Part shown: in pieces, positions 43,170 through 57,250 of the stretch
How positions within the stretch are numbered: the stretch's first letter is position 1
Layout: every line of letters begins with the position of its first letter
Source: Rhyacichthys aspro
Lineage: Eukaryota > Chordata > Actinopteri > Gobiiformes > Rhyacichthyidae
Assembly: GCA_036850595.1 (NCBI GenBank)
Contig: CM072148.1
Coordinates: forward strand, 3,690,100-3,754,099
Direction: 5' to 3'
Length of the DNA stretch: 64,000 nucleotides
Program-made: the position numbers and the translations under genes
Notes under the pieces: generated by a model
The model's database searches: none
The model's input: the letters and a program-made list of their open reading frames with translations, nothing else
What the model was told of the DNA's origin: nothing

Positions 43170-46100
43170 CAACACATTCTTCTTCCAAAAAGGAAAAAAA
43201 CTCAATTACGGATTATTGACCTTCCCAATATGGCTGCAACAGGGACACAGAGTATATCTATAGAACATTGTGGAATTACACCAACCACTTAAGCATTGTT
43301 TTCCATCCAATCCTTTATTGTTTTCATTCATTTATTGTATTTTTTATAATTACTGTTTAACAATATTTCCTTTAATAGTATTTAATATATTACAATTATG
43401 AATTAAAATAAGGCTAATAGGCTTAGCTTTGTCTAATGTCTGCAGATTTATTTTTTTCTCCATCTCTCTATGATCTTTTAATCTCTCCTAATCCTCTGAG
43501 AGCTGCATTGTTCAGTGATGGTGTTCATTTTGGAGTTTTATTTCTGTTTTTGCCAAACTTAAAGTTGTGCTAAGACACAAAATGGAGGCTGCATAGTGAG
43601 TTGCTTTGGGCTCAGTGACACAGTTCGGCTAAGCTCACGTAATTGCACCCAAAGGAGACCTGGGACTGAGTCAGGCGCCGTTTAAAGGAGCTACCAGTTC
43701 AAAGTTCAGGCCTCTGGTGGAAAAACTACAGAAAGACAAACGCAAGCAAACACCACAAGAACCAGAGCAAACAGGACACGGAGCTCAGATGGGATTCAAC
43801 ACTGGGACGGACTAACAACAGGACAGTCAGCCTGCCATCGAGGTCCGGGGTGAGCAACATCTACTTTTCTATTTAATCTTAAAGTAGTTATTGATTGTGT
43901 TGTGATTTTCCTTTTCAAGTCAATAACAAGTGCAGTGTATTCCCTAAACTTCACCTTGCCATGACCTGACTTTATTGAGGCAAGAGAGAAGTCCCTGCTA
44001 GAGCCCAATTGATAATGACAATATTGTGTTTGTCAATGCTAATAGTGGCTAACTGTGCAGATTGTTAAAGAGTTGTTGGAGCTAGCTCAAACCACTGGAC
44101 TTGTACAGTTAGTTTAGCTTCTTCTTACAATGTTTCATGCAGTGATCTTGGCGTAGATCTAGATCATGTCCTGCCAATGTAGTGTCTTGGAATAAATAAG
44201 GTTTGACTGTAAAGAAATGTATTGTAAATTAAGAAGGAAAGTGAAGGGAAATAGAATAATTATGGAATAGAAAAGTAAGCTCATTAAACAGTTCCATCAG
44301 TTTTTTTCAAATATGGATCATGTCTAAAAGTCCTTGGTTCAGTTTTGAAGGTTCAGCTGTAAAGTTCACAATTGTGTTCTTTTATTCCACATTAGAAATA
44401 AGACAAAAACAAAACAAGATCTCCATATTGAGTTACTCGCATCACAAACAAGGGAAGAAAAATAGAAACAAAACTGACTGCGGAGTTGAGTCTCCGAAGG
44501 TCAAACTCAGACATTTGGAGCTAATATAGTTAATAGATATTATTCCATAAATGCAATGGCATAAAGAGACATTGCACATTGTCAGGGACCTTCACAAGGG
44601 CTTAGGTCTTAAAGCACCAACAGGTTTTGGCCTTTGGGAAAAGCCTGTATTAGCAAAAAGTTAGCATGGAACAACAGACCAAGGAAAGCTACCTAGAGCT
44701 AACTATATACAATATACATACAAAGTTAGCACCTGACCATGTCTCCCATTCACCAGACAGCCCCCAGCCACTGTCTACAGCATAAGTTCATGTGTGGCCC
44801 TCTGGCTTTAGTCCCAGACAAATGTTTGAGTGTTTGCTGGTCCACGTGAGCCAGTGTTAAACTATAGCTTGTACTGATGTAACACGACAGTAGTAATGTT
44901 TGATCAAAGTGGAATAACACAAAACAGTACCATCCTCCATAAAGGACTCCTTTAAATGCATTTAGATGAGAGGATGTCTGTTAATCTCATTGTGGTATGT
45001 TTATATTTGTACATAGAACACATTATATTCAGTAAAACTGTAAGGTGATGTCTTTGGGCAACAATAATCAATCCATCTTTAAAAGAGCTATACGTCTGCA
45101 CTGAATTTCCTCGTTTTGATTGCAGTGTTTTCTTTGTTGACTACAGCAGTTGAATACTAACTCACCGCCAAGTAGTAAATCGTCATGTATTAGACGTTTT
45201 TGTAAAGACTGGAGGAGGATTGTCAGTAAGCTCTGTTCCTTCAGGTAATGACGTCCAGAGGGTCCTTTCCTCACTAAAGAGAGGATTACAGTATGTAAAT
45301 GTACTGGGAATTATCAGTGAAGTAGTAATAGAAAGCATAAAACTACCAGAAATAATACTAAAAATGCCTTTGAAAGTTTTCTGATTTATTTTGTGTGTAT
45401 TCAAAGCTTGTTTATTTTTGTGATAAAATAGGATTTGAAACCATCTTGTGCCTCGGGGGAAATTCCTTTGTAAAGCAGAGACAGACAGCCCAGTGTAATG
45501 GCACAATGACAGACGGCAGCTCACAACAGAAGACCACCGTACGGTCTGTGCTTTCACTAAAAACACTCACCGTATATTTTACAGCCTCGGTTTATGTACA
45601 CAGCCTTCGATTTGAAAGATGGTGTGGCCCAAAATACAACACGGCTCGACCGCATGTCTGTGTTTACAGCAGTCTATTGTAGAACTGGGGCTGCGTTACA
45701 TGTGTTTGACTCACAGAGGTTTCAACATGCTGCTATACACGGACCTACTGTACACATTTACATGACAATGACTTATAGCTGCGATATGTACTGCTCTTAC
45801 GCCCAAAGCTAAAGCGATGAAAGGTGAAATCTCTTCTTCTACTGATGCTAACGGAAGCTATTTTCTCTTTTTTATGATGCATCAGGGATTTATATTGATA
45901 TTCAAACCCATAGATATTATATAAGACTTCAACTTGTTACCACATTACACCAAACAGGACCAAAACTGACAAACTCAAGCAGAAATAGAGCTTTTGTTTT
46001 TATGGATAGAATGCACTATAATGTTTAGATGGATTTACAACTCCACTATCAAATAATCGTCAAACAGTCAGACAAAAATACAACCAAATGGCAAATATTA

Positions 46101-46679
46101 CTTGCCAAATGTAATAAATGTAATTCGTCGAGACCTAGTTTGGATTGTTTGCAGGTTGGAGCAGCCTTACTCTTCTTTTGGAGCGACAGAACACACTTTT
46201 TAACTCAGCTCTGACCTATTACGTTCAAAACTTCGCTGTTGATTGCAGGAAGCTTAAACTGACCATAGTACAAACATAAATAAGAGGTACACATGACATA
46301 CAAAGTAATACAGAATAGTTAATGGAATAGTTAATTTGACATTATAAGAGGTAACAGTCGTACAAATCCATGTAGAAGTCCGTTTCCTTGCACATATTAT
46401 GTCCTTAAAGGCATCTTCAGAGTCAGTAAAGGCCGTATTCATTTATTTTATGCTTTGGAAACACATACAGAGACACATTTTCAACATTTACATTGTGGAG
46501 TAACTTTCAACTGCTTTTGTCTGTTGTGAAAATCAGACACAGAGCCACGGGTCAGAGCCTCCGAGTTAAACACAACACTGTTCCCACTGGTTTAACTCCG
46601 AAGCCGTCTGTCTGTGTGTTTGTATTCCCCAGTCCATTAAAAGCCACGCATGAGGAAACGTGTTGAGACCGTAGCTCTT
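43170..46679. other. Non-coding stretch, no gene recognised
   Basis: Unique, A/T-leaning sequence. Frames up to 127 codons (45183-45566, minus) and 95 codons (45395-45682, plus) overlap in the 45.2-45.7 kb region and have no recognisable domain. No repeat family, RNA gene or promoter-like cluster was identified. Confidence 0.5.
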
Positions 46680-46850
46680 TAAACAGCCCCGTATGGAGCC
46701 GAGCGAGACGCAGCGGGGTGTCTCTGGTCGTAATCTGTGAACGTGAGGCTGCAGTCGGGTGTGAAGTGTCTGACGGACGCTCGGGTCAGCTCCGACGGCG
46801 GGGGACTAATCACAAACGCACGGCAACAGCTGCAACCGACGCCGAGGAAG
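46680..46850. promoter_or_regulatory. CpG-rich patch
   Basis: GGAGCCGAGCGAGACGCAGC, GACGGACGCTCGGGTCAGCT, CCGACGGCGGGGGACTAATC and CAACCGACGCCGAGGAAGTG form a short CpG-rich run in A/T-rich surroundings. A 121-codon minus-strand frame crosses it and the adjacent (GAA)n tract. The apparent signal-peptide-like Leu run in that frame is just the antisense of the microsatellite. Confidence 0.3.
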
Positions 46851-46886
46851 TGGCACTTTATCATGCTGTAAGATAAACACAAGCAC

Positions 46887-46908
46887 AGAAGAAGAAGAAG
46901 AAGAAGAA
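46887..46908. repeat. (AGA)n microsatellite
   Basis: About seven perfect AGA/GAA units. Confidence 0.95.
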
Positions 46909-49900
46909 CGGGGCAAAAAGAAATAAACAGACTGCCCGCCATTGAGCGATTGCTTCGGTGTTGTTTTAACTGCTGCAAGAACTGGATTTTTTCATCAGGA
47001 GCAGGATTTATCGTGTTGTTGAGACCACGGGACTGTTTATACATTCGAATCTAAATGTAGCTGTGCATATATCTACGTCTGTTTGCACTAAAACTCCTCT
47101 TCCACACAGCAACATACTGACCTTGTAGCATTTATTTTATTTTAAAAAGTAAAGCTGAACCAAACTGGAGAAGGTTTAAGGCCAACATTTGGTGGATTTA
47201 AATCTCTGATACTTGGCTTTGTTTACTCCATGTGTTAAAGTGATGTTTGTGGAGCAGGTTCCTTGCTGTAGTTTTTCATTGAGGCTCGATTCAACACTCG
47301 ACTATGTTAACAGTTTATCAATAATGACTTTTTTTCTGGGTCTAGATCCAGAGTAGTCTTCATGGAACCTTTTGCACCCAGCTCTTTCGTTCGTGCTAAT
47401 AACACAAACTAGAACTGGGGCTATAAAAATACCTAGCTTTTCCGAGCAACTTTCATGCAGTAGCCTAATAGGAACACTCTTTCTTTAAATGGGAGCTTTC
47501 CACTGTGAATGTGAGCATGAGATTGGCCAAAGCTCGCTGTCATAACCTAAACACTCTCATCTATTCGACTCTCGACTTTTGATTTACAACACAATTTAAT
47601 ATTTTATTAGACAATTCAACACTTTGTCTCAGTTTCAGTTTAATTTGGATAAAAACAGGCTACTCATGATTATATTATGATTATTATACTGGCAGTTAGC
47701 ATCACTAGCAACAGACAACTAATTCCTTAATTTATTCCATAAATGGCACTGACTTCTGGATTTATTAAGTACTATAAAAAGTGCATTATTTTGACTGTAT
47801 TAACCTGACTACCTGTAGTTATTCCATTTTTATTTAATTGCTCTGGTTTCTCTCTGGTTTAGTTAAATTCCCAAATTTCAAAAACATACAACCAAACAAA
47901 AAAAGGGAGCATTGCGTAAAGTCTATTTCTATTTCCAGACCCACTTCACTTTGTAAAGAAAGTGAACGGGTCTGGCCAGGTTATATTCAAAGCTTAGTAG
48001 TTGCCACATTCCTTTACTTCAATGTTGACTAAATTTTAAAAAAGGATTTATTATTTGGATTTATTATAACGTTTGATTAGGTTGACTGGCAGACTTCTGA
48101 AGCGAGAGTCTGAGCAGAAATTAGAGAAATAGAACTCAATCACACGAGCAGCCATCACCACAGGAACGACTCAAATCCAGCTCCAACACTGCTCATTAAG
48201 TAAAAACAAACCTTTCATTAGGTCTGTTCAAGGGAAGACAAAGGAAAAACAAGTCTTTGTATTTTATAATGAGATTCTTATTACAATTCTGTTCGGAATA
48301 AGTAATTTTTCGTAACAATATTGGTTGTATTTTGTGTCCATAAAGAGAGGAGCACACTCTCAACTGGGATTTCAAAAGACACATGAATGTTTGTCATTTT
48401 TTATTTTTGTAAAGCACATCAAAAACGTAGCTCAAGGACAATATCATAGGTTCATTATGTATCAATGAAGAGAAAAGAGGTTGACTGTGACGGAGCTTTT
48501 GTTTCTGGAAATAGGATTATTATAATTCATGCAGCTGTAACAATATTGTCTGTAAATATAGTCATTCGTTATATCAGCAGAATATCTTTAGCGTTTTTTT
48601 TCTTTATTACATTTATAGAACATGCTCTAGTCCATATTTTTCAAGTCTGCAGTGTATTATATGGCAAGTAAAGTAAAGCTCTAACTTGGAATCGGGTTGG
48701 AACTTGACGAGAATGTGCACGGAACAGAAATCAATAAAGACCCTGTATACATTTAGAACACAAACACCAATCATTCTGCTAATTATGATTTGTTTAAAGC
48801 ACGCCACTAGTGTTGTAGTGGTCTGAGGTGCACCAGTGTAAACACATAATATGAACGGACCACCCACTTTCTGATGAATGGCTCTATCAATCACATACAG
48901 CTCTATTGTGTATTGGTTGAAGTAATGTATTTATGTATTCAGAGCGTTTGATTTGTGTATGAACTGTGCATTGAAGCCAGATTTATGACTGTAGGGCTCA
49001 GGGCACGAAGCAGGCAGCTACTGAGCCATGTTTGTGTTCAACATCTAAAGTCAGGCCTGAAGACTGTCCACACAATACAGACCCTTACACTTTTTCACAG
49101 GGTGCATTTTGTTTTTATTCATTGTGGAAAATGTAAAGTGTGCCTTTCCAGCTCTGAGGTAGTGTTTGAAAACCTGTTATAAACACACATTGTTTTGTGT
49201 ATATTACCCACATATGATTTCACAATATGCTTTTCCACATTGTTTATTGTCTTGACTTGATCGATGAAGTAATGCATTTTTTTTTCTCCATTGCTGACAA
49301 AAGAAAAGTCAGTTGTGGCTTTAGGGTCTTGCGTTGTAAAGTCACATGACCAATCTCTTTGTTATTGGACCCAAAATAGTCAAATGTCTGTATAGATATG
49401 CTAATAAAAACTTGAACTACCTTGATTTCTATTTGAAGCGGCTCTGAGTGATCCTCTTTTATGTCCAACCACAGTTACATAAATTGAATGAAAACCCTGA
49501 TGCTTTGTGTAGTTGACCCCAGTGGAAATGTAGTCCATGACTCATTCCCACGAGTTTCTGAAATGACTCCCTGAACACTTCTGCTCCAGTCCATAGTGCA
49601 TATAATGTGTTGTGTAGGGTCCAAATACAGAGCCCAGCTTTCCCTTCGCTCTCTCCACTAACGTTGGTTTCATACCAAGCTCTAGTAGCAAATGCTGCCA
49701 TAATCCACTTTAAAAAGAGAGAAGATCTGTCAAAAGAACCAGATCTTGGCCCCAACAAAAGAAAAGTTAGTGATGAATGGTTGATTTACAATATCTACAA
49801 TAATGACCTTAAAAATGATGATGTTCCCTTTGAGTTCAGAGAAGAATCCGGGATTAAAACAACATGTAAAGATGATATATTTCAGAGTGGCCAGTCACTG

Positions 49901-52139
49901 GACAGGCCCAAAAGTGAGTGAGTACTAGTCGTCCTCCCATTTAGTTAAAAGCTAGCCCTTGGACCAGACCATACGTCCCAATTTAACTGGGACAGTCGTG
50001 ATTGTAAACCTCTTGTCTTACGGATAACTACAAAAACACTCAAATGTCCAGATTTTGCCCTCTTCCTGTCCTGAACGCCACGTTTTTTTGATTTTTTACC
50101 CAGTCATGAAGCCAAAGCAGTGCATTGTGCTTGAAACTCATTTGTCTGATGGTTTCTTTGAAGTGAAATAATAAGAAAAAAATGTTAACGCTAATAAACT
50201 CAAGCAGCTCACATTTTTTAAAATTATTTCCTGATGTAGTGTTGATTTCTAGTGACATTATTTTTCATTATTTAATTTACTGTCGTTGGATTTGTGACGA
50301 AATTAAAGCACCTGCACTGCTTCACACTTTACAATAAATGTACATATTGCACAAACTGATTTGAGATGGCCTTTAATTTGGTGATGAAGGTGCAAACTGA
50401 ACGGAGAAAAAGGAGGATGCAGTACGAAATGCATCCGACGCTTTACCCCATCGGAGTCACATAGAGAGACTTAATAATTATAAAACGCGTGTAAGGTAAA
50501 GTAAGTACATGTTCGTTCTGATGCACACTCCACCTCCACATCCTTGTCCTCATTAAAAAGTGAAAGGATCCGACGGAAGATAACACTCTGTCGGTATCTT
50601 TACCACAGCGTTCTCACTCTTACCGTCTGACACTAACAAGAAGACCAGACGCTCACTCACAGTTCAACACAACAAGATGAGACATGGGCTGACTGTCATA
50701 TAAAGTTACCCTTGACAGATAATAATAAAATAAAAAATAGATTTGTCTGCTGTTTCTCAATGGAATATGCATCGAGGTTTCCGGTGCTCAAAAAAAAAGC
50801 TCAGATTGATAAGATAATGAATATAGGCAGGGAATATGTCCTAAATCCATATAAATAAGGATGAGAAAGAAAGGGTTGACAGCTGGATTCTCATTGACCT
50901 CCATTTTGGCTCCTTTTTCTCCTCCTTTCTCTCATCAACGTCCTACAAGAGATACAGGAATATTCAGGAACATAATGGTAAGACAAGAATACTACAACTT
51001 ATTATCATCGTCCACACTGTCACTGCATTACCGTGTTTATTTAGCATTAGCGCGTCCGTTAGGTTAGCCCGTCCCATATCGGAGCGTGTCAGAGGCGTGT
51101 CAGAGTCGGATCGGGGAACGCTGAGTACATTGAGCTGTCAGCGCTGCTCAAAGGTGAATCTTGTAACACGTCCCATCAGCTGACAGACCGTAATTGAACA
51201 CATCACGGACGCGGTGTAAGGCCTGTTAAAGTCGGGATGATGGATGAGTCGGGCTGACCCTCGACTGTGCTCACATAAAGATGTCAGTTTATGGAAAGAG
51301 CACATTGAAGCTGATAATTGTATTGTGAAATGTATTCTCTGGATGGTTTGATTTGTTTTGACCCGAACGTGTGACCCGAAGACAAAACAACACATGAAGA
51401 CTAGCGAGCTAATGGAAGGATGAATATGACGAACTTTTTATATGATTAGATGGATAACCAAAACACACTGGTTTTAATTAATATAAAGTCTGACTCACAT
51501 ATTAAAACAGGTCGAGCAATTTTTGCTTTAGTTTTTGGCACAAGGTTTTATCACAAGAACAAAACAAGCTTTGTTTGTTTTCATTAAAAGATATTTGCCG
51601 CTCAGTCAACAAATTGTGACTTTTATTCATTTAAGTGTTTATATTACACTGACAAAACACATTGAAACACGTGAAAACAATGTTTATAGCTCCTGTAACT
51701 AACATTTTTTGCAGTTTGTCGATGCTTAGGTCGTCAAAACATCACATCTAAAGCAAAGATAGTTGTACATTGTGTAGATAAAACAACTTTAAACATACAA
51801 ACTATTCAAAATGTGTTTACTTTGTGAGTTTTATCTTGGCTCACACTGATATTCTGATGTGGATCTATGTTCACAGGTTTGATTGGTTTCTGATTAAAAT
51901 CTTAAATGTTTTCAAACAGAATCCTGTACGATTGTGATTTCAAAAGCAGTGCTTAGTTTGTTCTTGTTGAGTGTCATTTTGATTTTATTCACTAATATCC
52001 CACATCAGCCAGCCTTGTGTGTTATTTACACTGCACGAGCTAAAGTCTGTGTGCCCTTCTTCAAGTTTAAAGTAGAAAGTTCCAAAGAAATAACACCGAC
52101 TGGAAGCTTTGGGGTGTTTCCCAGGCTGTAATCTGGACT
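46909..52139. other. Non-coding stretch, no gene recognised
   Basis: Unique sequence. A plus-strand frame at 49607-49921 (104 codons) has a hydrophilic second half (FKKREDLSKEPDLGPNKRK, then DEWLIYNIYNNDL) that looks protein-like but was not recognised; a 99-codon minus-strand frame overlaps its first half. 51040-51130 is CpG-richer with an 11-bp tandem duplication (GCGTGTCAGAG at 51084 and 51095). No named repeats or RNA genes. Confidence 0.45.
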
Positions 52140-52420
52140 GTGAGGAGTCCCAAAGGCTGACTCGACAAAGTGCCTGAGTCGACCTGTGCTAATATAGTTG
52201 GTGTACCTGTGACTGGATTAGGTCAAACCGGTGCCTAATGAATCCTCTTTGGCATGGGTGGATTTGCGGTGGAAGAAGAGCGGGCCGTGCTTCCGAGCCT
52301 CAGCTGATGGGGCTTATGTTCCGTAATCAGGGCTGAGCTCCCAATCCATTTGTTTAGACCGAGCTGCACCTGTCGCTCTGCTGCTTCTCACAAACGGCAC
52401 GTCTCTTCAGTAAAACACGG
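52140..52420. promoter_or_regulatory. Candidate conserved non-coding element
   Basis: Balanced, repeat-free block: TGACTCGACAAAGTGCCTGA, TGCTAATATAGTTGGTGTAC, ACTGGATTAGGTCAAACCGG (a GGATTA bicoid/OTX-type core), GTGCCTAATGAATCC and GTTCCGTAATCAGGGCTGAG. No frame of note crosses it. Inference from texture and motifs only. Confidence 0.35.
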
Positions 52421-55400
52421 CAAATGAAGGAAAACGAAAAGCGTCAACATCGGAGGGAAAAGGGGCTCTGATCTGATTATGCATTAAATCAATTTCCTAA
52501 AGTCTTCGGGTAAAGCTCCTAAGGCTACTTTACTTTTCTACGAACTGCGGACAAACTGAAAATACAGTCTTATCAAAGCATTATTGAATTTCTATTATTG
52601 TTGACTCACTGAAGGCCTCTTTCCTGATGTCACTCGTTGGCTGTGATCTCTGCTGATCTCTGTGACCTTCTATAGGTTTTACTGCAAACTGACTCATAGC
52701 ATTAGCCAACTGTGATTTGTAACCTTTCAGGGATCAGACCACTAAAGACCTAATGCTCCTTTGAGATGATACTGTACATCCTGATCCAATTATCAACTCG
52801 AACTGTGTCCTGAACGTAGTTTGTGGATATAAGCCCTTAATTCCCTCAAAGAGTAATGTATCTCCATATTCTGGGCAGATTAAACAACTACAGTCCTCCT
52901 CAGATTCTCACTGTCTGTTTTCTGTATCAGCTTTCCTTTTTCGCCAATAAAACCTTGCGTCTTTAAAGGGCACTCACTCTTGTGCATTTTACTCCTGAAT
53001 CATGTTCGTTTTGACTAATACGAGGCTCCCAACCCTTCCTGGGGTTTGGTATAGACCCAGGCATTACATAATTCTGTCAACATGAACATTTTTGCAGCAA
53101 TCACAACAGTTACTTCATTGTTTATTTGACAGTCCAGACATAAACTAAAAGATATACTGTAAAATATTGCAGAACATGTTGTACGAACTGGTCATTGTTG
53201 TCAGTAAAGTTACTCTTTATCTTAATTAAACTCTAAGTCCTGGTGAGCTGACACTTGAATTGAATTTATATTGCACAGATGGACGTTTATTTGCAGCAAA
53301 TATTCTATTAATTCCTGTGCAATGAATATCAGGCTAAAAGGAAGCAATAGGTCGCAGGTAAAAACTGAACTATCAGGTGTTAGCATCTTTGGTTAGTGAT
53401 GTTAGCTTGTATTTTTTATTTATGCAGAAAGAAGCCTCACATTATCTCTAACTACACACATTAGAAGATTAGTCTCTGCCACCTTCCTTCGTAGCAGATG
53501 TAAACACAGATTTAGCTTAGCCATGATCTCATATTGAACTGTCAGCTCCACCGAGTCTTTCTGGTCCGCTTTCTGATTCGTTGCTAAAGGCTAATAGCTG
53601 TTTGGTGACGATGGTGACCCACAATCCATTTCTTTGGTGAGTTAAAACATTTTATCATGAAAGAACACTTTTTGCAGAAGTCTTCTAGGTGTGTTTTTGT
53701 TTTATTTGAACATTTCAAACTTTAAAATGTATAAAAACGTACCTTGCTCCGTCGACATTCAGGGTTTCAGTGGCAACTTCACCAACTCTTTTTTCTTAAA
53801 GCGTTAATGTGAAATAAAATCATATTCAACACCTGCTGTAATAGTGACACAAAAGAAGAGTACTTATGTTTTTTTTTCCAATAATCAAGACAGTTTGAAT
53901 CTTTTCTAAGTGTTCACGTCCCGCTGAGCTGTTTGATTCAAAAGTCAGACTAAATGTCGACTTCACGTACAGAATCAGTGAAGAACTGCTAATGCCGACA
54001 CACTTCCGCTGATTTTACAAAAGCTTATATTATATTTCACAGCAGGCCGGTGTAATTATCCAGTTTCCTTCCTTTAGAGCTGATGAAGTGAATACCTCGC
54101 GTGTGTTTCGACTTAAAAGGACAGACACTGAGCTTATTTCTGTTAAAGGAACTGAACCTCTGGAGTGCTCAGTGTTGCATTTAGAAGAACAAGCATTAAA
54201 CACAGTCTCCAGTGACATTTATATCAATATGTGTGATTTTATTTGACCGTTTTCTGGAATATTTGTACTGCAAGAAGTGAAGTCATTGTGATTATCACTT
54301 AGTACTTGCTTCTAGTATTGAAAAGCACTCATTTTTACGATCCCTCGTTGTGAAAAAAGTAAAATGGCAGACACAAAAGTGACTTAGTAGAAGGTAGATA
54401 AAAGGGAACCAGACATTTGGGCACAACTAATACGTTTGAAGCATGCACAGTTCAACAAAAGTCGCTTTAAATGTCTTTAAAAATCCTTGGCTGACTTTCT
54501 AATTCCACTCCAGCGCCACCAACTGGACACTTTTCCACTTTTCACACTGCCGTCCCACAACTTTTGGTCAGAATAAGCTTTGCACAAGTCCTTCTTCACC
54601 TTCAAACGTTGCGCTTCAACGTTGGCCCCTCTTCTATTGTGTGACAGAGGTTGAAGACCCAGATGACACAGTTTGACAGTACCATATGTCGGTGGATCAG
54701 TGCAGTGTGAGACAGAAATAACCACTAAACCATTTGGTTTGTTCGCGAAGGCCAAGATTAGCAGCATAATCATGGGCTAATAATGCCACAATCTGCACCA
54801 TTAGCTTTTAATCGCGTTAATCTGTGCTTCAGTGTCTTGTGGTCTTAGAGAAACAGATGACGACGTTGTGTTGAAGACCTTTACAAGTGAATCGTATAGA
54901 AACACACCACAGGAGCAGCACTGGTCTGAATGTGCTGGATATAAAACTGTCAGAGAAGACTCAGAACCTGTCTCACGTGTCCTTTCCCGTGTTTTGCGTA
55001 TTCTTCATGCTACATGTGTGTTACTTTACCGAACGTCCATTTAAATAATGCGTTGGTCTGTAACAGTGATGTGCATTTGACCTTTTTACATCATCATTAT
55101 TTGCTGCTGCAGGGACTGTTCGAGCTGCACTGAGATTAAAATAATTGACATAAAACCCTCCTCTTTCCTGCTCTAATGTACATCACAGAGGCCTTACGTT
55201 TGTTTCTTGTTAAAGACTGGATTTTACTGTAGCTCTTCATAAACAGGGCAAGTATAACTGAACAGTGGCTTCACCTTAAAAAAAGTAACTTTAGTGACTT
55301 TATGTTTTACAAATCCTTGAGCAAATCCTCTGTTTCTCGGCCTGTAACCACTGTTCATGCAGCTGTGAACAAGCAAAGTGTGGAGTTGAAGCTCTTATTA

Positions 55401-56860
55401 CAAATTCTGAAAACGTTTCTAACCTTTGTTTTGCAAAGTATTACTCGATTCCTGTCCCCTGACACTAATAACTCGCTCTGCGCAGTGCTCTCTCAGCTCT
55501 GGCTGAGTTTGGAGCTGTCCAATGCAGAAGACTTTAACATAAAAAGGTAATTTACCCATCGCAAAGAGACTATGATGTGACAAATCAGGCCTTAAGGTTT
55601 TACAATGCATGAGCAACACCACTTCATCAACGTTTCTACTGCTCTTGTGTGACAGATCTCAGTTTTAATGCTCAGTACTAGTCCACTGATGCATAATCCT
55701 GAGCCTCCAGTGACTTTAGCTGGTGTAGTGTAAATGCACAGTGTTCTCTACCCACTCACTGACTGCAAAATGATCTTGTTTATCTTACATTGCAGAATTG
55801 TCTATTTCTGCTGGCTAATACCTTGTCATTCATCAGAAAACATTATCCCCATTTGCCAAAAATCCCAGAAATTCATGTGTTGTTTCCAGAAATTAAAACT
55901 ATTACAAGCAGCGTCAGATTGAAGCCCTCGACAAAACTTTAGAAATATTTGGCAGAAGTTGCTCTAATTGAATCTGATCAGAGATAAAAACACAGATACA
56001 CATCAGCAATCACCAGATATTATCAAGACGCTCTTTGCAAACCCATAAATATTTACCCACAACTTTTTTTCCAGTAATAATCATCAATAATAATGTACAG
56101 TTCCAAATGTTCCCCATTATTCTTCCTTTTCCTCTGCTTCAGGTGCTTCTGCAGATTCCACATCAGCAGATCTCTTCAGGAACGATCAAAGGACAGCTGC
56201 ATAAAACATGAGAGCTGAGGTACACTCTTCTAAACTTTACTTGCTTTTCCTTCGAGATCACCTCATTTTCTCGTTTATTTAGCAACTCTTAGATGACATA
56301 TTACAGTAAAATTGCTAGTTTCAGTTTAAAGGGTAAGATAAACATCACTTTTGCGCTACGACGGGGATATACCATTGGACTTTTCAACTGCGTCTCACAT
56401 TTAATGAAACAGAACCAGTCGGAGTTCAGAAAATGGATGTAAATAAAGTTTAAAACCATTTACTTTGAATGTCTGGTTGTTATTTGTAAAGGTTGTAGAA
56501 AGATTTAAACACCTGGATAGATTTTTCTCGGCTTTAATTGTTGTCTTTGTCTCTTGAGAGAGATTTGAGTGAGCCTCTGGTCAGATGAACCGAGGCTAAT
56601 GTCTTTTCTAAGAAATGTCGAGGCGAAAAAACACAAAGTGTGTCGAGGTGAGAGATCTGGTGTGAGCGTCTGAGAGTTCACCAGAGGACTGTTTCTGCTT
56701 GTGTGAGAACGGAAGGAGGTGAAAACAAAGACAAAGGTGTTGGAGTCTTTTGAGGCGACGAGATATTTTAACTCAAGAGTGTTTGAGGGTTTGATTCCAG
56801 CTCGGGTCCTTCGCCCAATATTATTCATCTCTCTCTCTCGCTGTCTACAATCAAAAGTCA
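52421..56860. other. Non-coding stretch, no gene recognised
   Basis: Unique sequence with frames up to about 118 codons (56505-56861, minus), none with a recognisable domain. No named repeats, RNA genes or promoter-like clusters were identified. Confidence 0.5.
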
Positions 56861-57250
56861 AAAAGACAAAAAAGAAAAAGAGTCCATTCTGTTAAAAAAA
56901 AATAAAAAACCATTTTGTGTTTTGACAATAAAAAAAAAAGAAAAAGAAAAAAAGGAAAAAGGAACAGCGATGTCTTTAATTCTTTGAAATAAAAAAATAA
57001 ACAAAGAAATTGTAATTAAAAGAATAATTTCCAAGTTAAAAAAGTAGATAATTTAAAACAAACAAATAAATAGCAACAATGATATTATTAAAATTGGTGC
57101 AATAAAACAAATTACAACAAAATGTGTTTTTTGTTTGTTAGATCCATAAATTGAATCCATAAAGATCCATAAAAAAAGATCCATAATAAACAACAAATAA
57201 ATAAACTGCAAACAACAAACAATAACCTAATAATTCATAAATATTGACAT
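56861..57250. repeat. A-rich low-complexity tract
   Basis: Runs of A broken by G, T and C (AAAAAGACAAAAAAGAAAAAG, AATAAAAAAAAAGAAAAAG), then AAT/AAC-rich sequence with several ATCCATAAA words near 57140-57190. It may be the poly(A) remains of a plus-strand retroposon, but no body was recognised upstream. Confidence 0.7.

Noticed and set aside
46679..47044. 121-codon minus-strand frame with a signal-peptide-like Leu run
   Set aside because: The Leu run is the antisense of the (AGA)n microsatellite at 46887-46908; the rest crosses a CpG-rich patch with no domain.
49607..49921. 104-codon frame with protein-like second half
   Set aside because: No family recognised, an overlapping antisense frame of similar length, no exon boundaries. 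Noted in the block entry but not called as a gene.
53210..53330. Possible second LINE tail (GAATTGAATTTATATTGC)
   Set aside because: Too short and too weakly matched to any tail I know.
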